Part shown: piece after piece, positions 13,727 through 18,140 of the stretch
Position numbering within the stretch: position 1 is the stretch's first letter
How the letters are laid out: every line of letters starts with the position of its first letter
Assembly (NCBI GenBank): GCA_904502215.1
Contig: CAJGDQ010000008.1
Span: 1 to 18,140, forward strand
DNA from: Clostridiaceae bacterium
GTDB lineage: Bacteria > Bacillota > Clostridia > Oscillospirales > Acutalibacteraceae
Direction of reading: 5' to 3'
DNA: 18,140 nt
The notes under the pieces: generated by a model
What the model was told of the DNA's origin: nothing
Seen by the model: the letters and a program-made list of their open reading frames with translations, nothing else
Database searches by the model: none
Position numbers and translations under genes: made by a program

Positions 13727-15397
13727 TTGGCGTTTGACGGAGCATTCCTCAAAGTAACAGTTGATGAGTTAAAATCAGCTATCGACTGCCATATAGACAA
13801 AATATACCAGCCCTCAAAAGATGAGCTGGTATTTTTGGTGCGCAAAAAAGGCTTTGTTAAACGTTTATTTATATCAGTTAGAGCTGGCGCTTCGAGAATA
13901 CATTTTACTGAAAATAAATTCGAAAACCCCCAAGTTCCGCCTAATTTTTGTATGCTCCTCAGAAAGCATTTATCCTCAGCAAAAATCATGGATATTTCTC
14001 AAAACAATCTTGAAAGAATTGCAATTTTAACCCTTTCTTCAAGAAACGAAATGGGAGACATTGTTGTTTTTAAGTTGATTTGCGAGCTGATAGGAAATCA
14101 GTCCAACATCATTTTAACAAATGAAAATGGCAAAATTATTGACGCTATTAAAAGAAGCGATGTTGAAAATGCTAAGCGACTTATTCTTCCAAACGCTCAG
14201 TATATCGATCCTCCCTCTTTGGATAAATTAAATCCGCTTTCCCTTAATATTGATGATTATTGCAAAAACTTAACGGAAGATATTTCAAAAGAGCTATTAA
14301 ACACCCTTAACGGATTTTCCCCGTTAGTTTGCCGAGAAATTGAACACAAAGCAAAAGAAAGCTCATTAAATATTACTTTAAATTCGGTTATTAATTCGCT
14401 AAAAGGCAATTTTTCTTTGTATATAGTCAATAATCCCGACTCAACTCCATTAGATTTTTGCTTTACAGAAATTAAACAATACGGAAACGATTATCAAAAT
14501 ATTTTATACTCTTCCCCATCTGAGCTTTTGGACGATTTTTATTCAGCAAAGGATTTGCAAGCAAGAATAAGAACAAGTGCCAAAGATATTATCAAATTGG
14601 TTAATAATCTTATTGCACGCACCGAAAAACGTCTGGCCAATCGCTTGGAAGAGCTTAAAAAATGCGAAAATAGAGAATATCTTCGAATTTGCGGAGAATT
14701 ATTAAAGGCCAATATTCATTCAATCGAAAATGGCTCATCCTTTGCCGAGGTTATCAATTATTATGATGAGGAATTAAAGCCTCTAAAAATTGCTTTAAAC
14801 CCTGCATTAACCCCCTCAAAAAATGCTGATAAATATTTTAAGGATTATAAAAAAACCTATTCCGCCGAGCAAACTCTAACCAAGCTTACTGCGAGCGACA
14901 ATGAGGAACTAGAATATTTTGACAGCGTTTTAGATGCAATTAACCGCTGTTCTTCCCTTTTAGAGCTCAGTGAAATAAAGGAAGAGCTTTCTATTGCGGG
15001 TTATATTAAATCTCAGGGAACAAAAAGAAAAACTGAAAGTTCATCTATTGCCACATATGAAAGTGCCGAAGGATATCCCATCGCCGTTGGTAAAAACAAT
15101 ATCCAAAACGATAAAATAACCTGTAAATTAGCATCAAAGGGAGATTTATGGTTTCATACCAAAAACATTCCCGGAAGCCATGTTGTTGTTTTTTCGGGTG
15201 GCAAAGAGGTTAGCGATGAAACCATATTAAAAGCCGCCTTACTTGCTGCCAAAAACTCAAAGGCCGCCACTGCTTCCAAAGTTGCAGTTGACTATACTCC
15301 TATAAAATACGTTAAAAAACCATCAGGAGCAAAACCGGGTATGGTGATTTATACCACCAACAAAACCGTTTTTGTTAATCCTGCGGAAAGTGAGTAA
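13727..15397 (+). CDS. rqcH: Ribosome quality control factor RqcH (NFACT family)
   Basis: 556 residues, close to the ~570 of Bacillus RqcH. It binds split 50S subunits carrying stalled nascent chains and recruits tRNA-Ala to add C-terminal alanine tails that mark the chain for ClpXP. Domains: NFACT-N (MAFDGAFLK start, then LLRKHL at 77-82), helix-hairpin-helix and coiled coil (about 280-420), and NFACT-R (about 445-545, with DLWFHTKNIPGSHVVV and KPSGAKPGMVIYT). The family D-R pair near residue 97 reads E96-R97 (NNLERI), a conservative change. The TTG start at 13727 has AAGGAGA 6 bases upstream and yields the conserved N-terminus. These proteins are also annotated as fibronectin-binding. Confidence 0.95.
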   Translation: MAFDGAFLKVTVDELKSAIDCHIDKIYQPSKDELVFLVRKKGFVKRLFISVRAGASRIHFTENKFENPQVPPNFCMLLRKHLSSAKIMDISQNNLERIAILTLSSRNEMGDIVVFKLICELIGNQSNIILTNENGKIIDAIKRSDVENAKRLILPNAQYIDPPSLDKLNPLSLNIDDYCKNLTEDISKELLNTLNGFSPLVCREIEHKAKESSLNITLNSVINSLKGNFSLYIVNNPDSTPLDFCFTEIKQYGNDYQNILYSSPSELLDDFYSAKDLQARIRTSAKDIIKLVNNLIARTEKRLANRLEELKKCENREYLRICGELLKANIHSIENGSSFAEVINYYDEELKPLKIALNPALTPSKNADKYFKDYKKTYSAEQTLTKLTASDNEELEYFDSVLDAINRCSSLLELSEIKEELSIAGYIKSQGTKRKTESSSIATYESAEGYPIAVGKNNIQNDKITCKLASKGDLWFHTKNIPGSHVVVFSGGKEVSDETILKAALLAAKNSKAATASKVAVDYTPIKYVKKPSGAKPGMVIYTTNKTVFVNPAESE

Positions 15398-15402
15398 TTA
15401 TT

Positions 15403-16179
15403 ATGAAGCTTGGCATTTCAACCTCTTGCTTTTATCCCCTTGAAACCGAACAAGCTCTTGAATATCTTGGAAAAAACAACATAAAAAACGCCGAGATTTT
15501 CTTTAATTCAAGGTCGGAATTAAAGGCACCTTTTATTGATATTTTAAGCGATATTAAAAATCGGTATGATATGAATATCACCTCAATTCATCCAACCCTT
15601 TCGCTTGCCGAATCTTTCATGATGTTTTCGGCCTATGAGCGCCGTTTTTATGATGCCTTAGATGATTATTCCCGTTATTCCGAAATTGCCGCCGAGCTAG
15701 GAGCTAAATATATAATTTTACACGGCGGAAAGCAACACGGTGTTTTAAACGATGAAGAATACTGCGAAAGATATATGGCATTAAAAAGGGCAACCCTTAA
15801 AAACGGGGTTACTGTTTTGCAAGAAAATGTTTTTAAACATAGGGCGGGAGATTTTGAGTTTTTATCCGCAATTAAAAACTATCTTGGAAAGGATGCCGAA
15901 TTTTGCCTGGATATTAAACAATCGATTCGTTGCGGATATTCTCCCATAACCCTTATGGATGAATTGGGAGACAATATAAAGCATTACCATATTAGCGACC
16001 ATTCCCCCGCTTCTGACTGCCAGTTGCCTTTAAACGGTGGTTTTGACTTTCAGGGATTTTTCGAAATACTTAAAAATAAAAACTTCAACGGCAGCTGCAT
16101 AATAGAGGTTTATAAAAACGCCTATAGTGATTATCAAGAAATCATAAAATCCAAAAATCTGCTTGAAAATATGGGATAA
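15403..16179 (+). CDS. Sugar phosphate isomerase/epimerase-like TIM barrel protein
   Basis: 258 residues of the AP-endonuclease-2/xylose-isomerase-like TIM barrel superfamily. Strand-end motifs carry likely metal ligands in order: SIHPTLS, ILHGGKQHG, LQENV (Glu), CLDIKQ (Asp), YHISDHSP (His/Asp) and CIIEVYK (Glu). The same fold serves endonuclease IV, sugar epimerases and other metal-dependent isomerases, so the substrate cannot be told. The starting sequence MKLGISTSCF is typical. It begins 5 bases after rqcH with no separate promoter and appears to be the last gene of that operon. No terminator is evident before the next promoter. Confidence 0.85.
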   Translation: MKLGISTSCFYPLETEQALEYLGKNNIKNAEIFFNSRSELKAPFIDILSDIKNRYDMNITSIHPTLSLAESFMMFSAYERRFYDALDDYSRYSEIAAELGAKYIILHGGKQHGVLNDEEYCERYMALKRATLKNGVTVLQENVFKHRAGDFEFLSAIKNYLGKDAEFCLDIKQSIRCGYSPITLMDELGDNIKHYHISDHSPASDCQLPLNGGFDFQGFFEILKNKNFNGSCIIEVYKNAYSDYQEIIKSKNLLENMG

Positions 16180-16186
16180 TTTACTC

Positions 16187-16215
16187 TTGAATTTTTATAA
16201 CGCTTATGTTATACT
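16187..16215 (+). promoter_or_regulatory. Promoter of the polysaccharide regulation operon, with embedded palindrome
   Basis: TTGAAT (16187-16192), a 17-base spacer, and TATACT (16210-16215). The spacer holds an inverted repeat, TATAAC (16196-16201) and GTTATA (16208-16213) separated by six bases, whose right arm overlaps the -10 box. That position suits a repressor operator, though AT-rich DNA can produce such repeats by chance. Confidence 0.65.
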
Positions 16216-16255
16216 ATAATAAGTTATGGATATTATGTCGAAATGAGGTATAATT

Positions 16256-16990
16256 TTGAAAGGCTTTACTTTGTTTTCGTTAGTTAAGATTGCTTTAAAG
16301 CATCTTTATATTTTAATTCTTGCCGCAATAGTTTGCGGTGCCGGTATGTTTTCTTATTGCCACTTTTTAGTAACCCCGATTTATTCGGCAACTGCTTCTA
16401 TGATTGTTACTAACGGTGCAATTATTGATACTGAAAACAGCAATAAGGTTAGCGGCTCGGATATTTCGGCCTCTAAAAACTTTGCAGCAACTGCTTGCGA
16501 TGTTTTGAAAACCAACGATATTTATAAGGAATTAGCCCAAAAGCTTTCTAATAAATATACATATTCTACCCTTCGTTCAAGCGCTAGCATTACCCCTCGA
16601 AACGAAGATACACTTTTTATTGATATTTCCTTTACTTCAACCTCTAAAGATGAGGCTGTTGTGCTTGTTAATAATTTTTTAGAGCTTGTTCCAAGTCATA
16701 TTGGCGAGGTATTCCCGGGAGCTCTTGTTAAAACCTTTGAAGCTGATAGCGCTCGTAAGGTTTCTCCCAAAACCGTTAACTCAACCTTCTATGCTGCAGT
16801 TGTTGGAGCAGCACTTGCTTATTTGATTATTCTAATTGTTTATTCTTTGAATACAGTTATTAAAAGCGAAGAAGATTTTAAAGAGCGTTTTGATGTTCCT
16901 GTTCTCGGAAATATTCCTGACTTTGCAAAAGCAAAATCCGGTAAATATTATAAAAATTATAAATATTACGGCAAGGGAGGAAACAAATAA
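16256..16990 (+). CDS. Wzz/YveK-type capsular polysaccharide chain-length and kinase modulator
   Basis: 244 residues with the Wzz topology: membrane helices at about 17-39 and 176-200 flanking an external domain of some 135 residues. The VSPKTVNS stretch precedes helix 2 and VLGNIPDF follows it, as in CpsC/CapA-type proteins that bind and activate a cytoplasmic BY-kinase. The cytoplasmic tail ends in a tyrosine/lysine-rich run (Y231, Y232, Y235, Y237, Y238), which is unusual because such clusters normally belong to the kinase. It starts at TTG, 6 bases after TGAGGT. The stop shares one base with the kinase start. Confidence 0.9.
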   Translation: MKGFTLFSLVKIALKHLYILILAAIVCGAGMFSYCHFLVTPIYSATASMIVTNGAIIDTENSNKVSGSDISASKNFAATACDVLKTNDIYKELAQKLSNKYTYSTLRSSASITPRNEDTLFIDISFTSTSKDEAVVLVNNFLELVPSHIGEVFPGALVKTFEADSARKVSPKTVNSTFYAAVVGAALAYLIILIVYSLNTVIKSEEDFKERFDVPVLGNIPDFAKAKSGKYYKNYKYYGKGGNK

Positions 16991-17691
16991 TGGCAACAAA
17001 AACCAACCCCTCCAAGCTTATAAACCTCGAAAATCAAAACAAGGTTCCCTTCTCCATAGTTGAAGCATATAAGAGTCTTCGTGTTCATTTGTTATCCCTG
17101 CTTGAAAACTATAATGGTAAGATTATAGCAATTTCAAGCCCTAATGCTTCTGAAGGTAAAACCACCACCGCTATCAATACCGCTATAACCTTTTCTCAGC
17201 TTAGCAAAAAGGTTATCATAGTTGATACCGATTCAAGAAGACCCTCGGTTCACCAAAAATTAAAATTGACCAATGATATTGGTTGCCTTGATGTTGTAAC
17301 CGAAAAGGTTACTCTTGCCGATGCTGTTAAGCATCATAATGAATACCTTGATGTTTTAACTGTTGGCTCTGCTTCTAATTCATCCGAGCTTTTCAGCTCT
17401 GTAGGTTTTGATAAGCTTTTGCTCGAGCTTCGTGATAAATATGATTACATTATTGTTGATACTCCCCCTGTAAATCTCGTTTCGGATTCACTTGTTGTTT
17501 CCCAAAAATGCGATGGACTTTTACTTGTTGTTCGAACAGGAGTTACTACATATACCACCTTCAACGAATCATTAGCTAACATTAAAAAGCTTGGGATTAA
17601 GTTGTTTGGAACTGTTATGAACGGTATTGGCGGAGAAGCAGGTAAATACAGCAAATATAAGGGCTACAAAAAGTATTACAGCTCTAAATAA
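16990..17691 (+). CDS. Bacterial tyrosine kinase (CpsD/CapB/YwqD type)
   Basis: 233 residues. BY-kinase that controls polysaccharide assembly by autophosphorylation on a C-terminal tyrosine cluster. Walker A is SPNASEGKTTT (50-60), Walker A' VIIVDTDSRRP (75-85), and Walker B YIIVDTPP (153-160). The oligomerisation motif E-x2-R-x2-R appears as E25-x2-K28-x2-R31. The tail carries Y220, Y223, Y226, Y229 and Y230 among lysines. It has no membrane domain of its own, so it relies on the modulator encoded directly upstream (TAATG junction). A hairpin terminator follows, before the phosphatase gene. Confidence 0.93.
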   Translation: MATKTNPSKLINLENQNKVPFSIVEAYKSLRVHLLSLLENYNGKIIAISSPNASEGKTTTAINTAITFSQLSKKVIIVDTDSRRPSVHQKLKLTNDIGCLDVVTEKVTLADAVKHHNEYLDVLTVGSASNSSELFSSVGFDKLLLELRDKYDYIIVDTPPVNLVSDSLVVSQKCDGLLLVVRTGVTTYTTFNESLANIKKLGIKLFGTVMNGIGGEAGKYSKYKGYKKYYSSK

Positions 17692-17704
17692 TTTTAATTT
17701 TTTC

Positions 17705-17741
17705 AAACGGCGGTTTTGCAATAAATTCGCCGTTTTATTTT
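17705..17741 (+). terminator. Intrinsic terminator or attenuator between kinase and phosphatase genes
   Basis: AAACGGCG (17705-17712) and CGCCGTTT (17728-17735) form an 8-pair stem around a 15-base loop, followed by a T-rich tract. It lies 13 bases after the kinase stop codon, and the ribosome binding site of the next gene starts right after it. Partial read-through is likely, because no promoter is visible for the phosphatase. Confidence 0.7.
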
Positions 17742-17755
17742 TGGAGGTGAGATAA

Positions 17756-18140
17756 ATGTTCTTTGATATTCATTCCCATATTTTACCCGATGTTGATGAT
17801 GGCGCTAAAACACTTGAAGAATCCCTAGAGCTTTTAAAAGCCTTAAAGGAACAAGGTGTTACTGCAGTTTTAGCAACGCCACATTTTTACCCTCAGGAAG
17901 ATAATCTAATCGAGTTTACAACCAAATGCAACAAAGCATTTAGTTTACTAAATATTGAATCTCAAAATAAAGATTTACCTATAATCCTAAAGGGAAGCGA
18001 AATGCTATATTTTAAAGGTATTAGTGAATCAACCTCTTTAAAAGAACTTTGTCTTAATAATTCCAATTATCTTTTACTTGAGCTTGTTGACAAAATTATT
18101 ACTCCATCGTTATTTGATGAAATCATAAACCTTTCAAATA
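17756..18140 (+). CDS. Tyrosine-protein phosphatase of the PHP family, CpsB/YwqE type (partial, 3' end outside window)
   Basis: Metal-dependent phosphatase that removes phosphate from the BY-kinase tyrosine cluster. 128 codons are visible. The N-terminus MFFDIHSHILPDVDDGAKT is diagnostic, with metal ligands H6 and H8; TPHFYP (H43) and GSEMLYF (E82) are further expected ligand sites. The ATG at 17756 follows GGAGGT (17743-17748) by 7 bases. With the two upstream genes it completes the modulator-kinase-phosphatase trio, in the order C-D-B rather than the pneumococcal B-C-D. Confidence 0.93.
   Translation, partial: MFFDIHSHILPDVDDGAKTLEESLELLKALKEQGVTAVLATPHFYPQEDNLIEFTTKCNKAFSLLNIESQNKDLPIILKGSEMLYFKGISESTSLKELCLNNSNYLLLELVDKIITPSLFDEIINLSN

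Noticed and set aside
13492..13989. Open frame of 165 codons on the minus strand across the trmK-rqcH junction
   Set aside because: It is antisense to two well-supported genes, and its translation has no recognisable motif and no promoter.
16215..16220. TATAAT as the -10 box of the polysaccharide operon
   Set aside because: It is 22 bases from TTGAAT, too far; TATACT five bases upstream gives a 17-base spacer.
1..18140. CRISPR arrays, insertion sequences, prophage or toxin-antitoxin genes
   Set aside because: No regularly spaced repeats, transposase-like frames or terminal repeats were seen; nearly all sequence is accounted for by collinear genes and short regulatory gaps.

Overview
The window is chromosomal DNA of an AT-rich, low-GC Gram-positive anaerobe, most likely a member of the Clostridia (Bacillota). 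This rests on the SRP RNA-dnaX gene order, the strong GGAGG-type ribosome binding sites, several TTG starts, the genes yhaM, trmK and rqcH, and a CpsB/C/D-type tyrosine phosphorylation module. I see no insertion sequences, phage genes, tRNAs, rRNAs or CRISPR arrays. No stretch looks clearly foreign.

Layout. (1) 1-1511, minus strand: dnaX (its 3' end is cut by the window edge) preceded by a small-type SRP RNA gene and their promoter. (2) 1520-5180, plus strand: a back-to-back promoter, a structured 5' leader, then a five-gene operon. It encodes a GlmU-like left-handed beta-helix acyltransferase, a Nudix hydrolase, two related membrane proteins (one with a prokaryotic RING finger, one with a zinc ribbon) and a YjjG-type HAD phosphatase. 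It ends in a symmetric bidirectional terminator. (3) 5179-7169, minus strand: a PqqD-like protein overlapping an ABC exporter, with no radical SAM enzyme or precursor peptide nearby. (4) 7164-9717, plus strand: a small membrane protein, the bifunctional NAD(P)H-hydrate repair enzyme, and a short lipoprotein ending in a terminator. The promoters of blocks 3 and 4 appear to share one palindromic -35 hexamer. (5) 9727-11782: a membrane-anchored N-acetylmuramoyl-L-alanine amidase with its own promoter. (6) 11786-16179: an RNA and translation housekeeping operon, yhaM, a DUF1858 redox-type protein, trmK, rqcH and a TIM-barrel sugar isomerase. (7) 16187-18140: the start of a surface polysaccharide operon, with a Wzz-like modulator, a BY-kinase and a PHP-type tyrosine phosphatase that is cut by the window edge.

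Functional themes. Much of the window is housekeeping: replication clamp loading, protein targeting, NADH damage repair, RNA decay, tRNA methylation and ribosome quality control. Envelope functions are interleaved with it: the amidase, the capsule regulators, the zinc-finger membrane proteins and the lipoprotein.

I did not find a clear undescribed defence or mobile system. The best leads are the RING/zinc-ribbon membrane pair, the orphan PqqD-exporter pair with its near-palindromic shared promoter, the structured leader at 1566-1620, and the tyrosine-rich tails on both the kinase and its membrane modulator.
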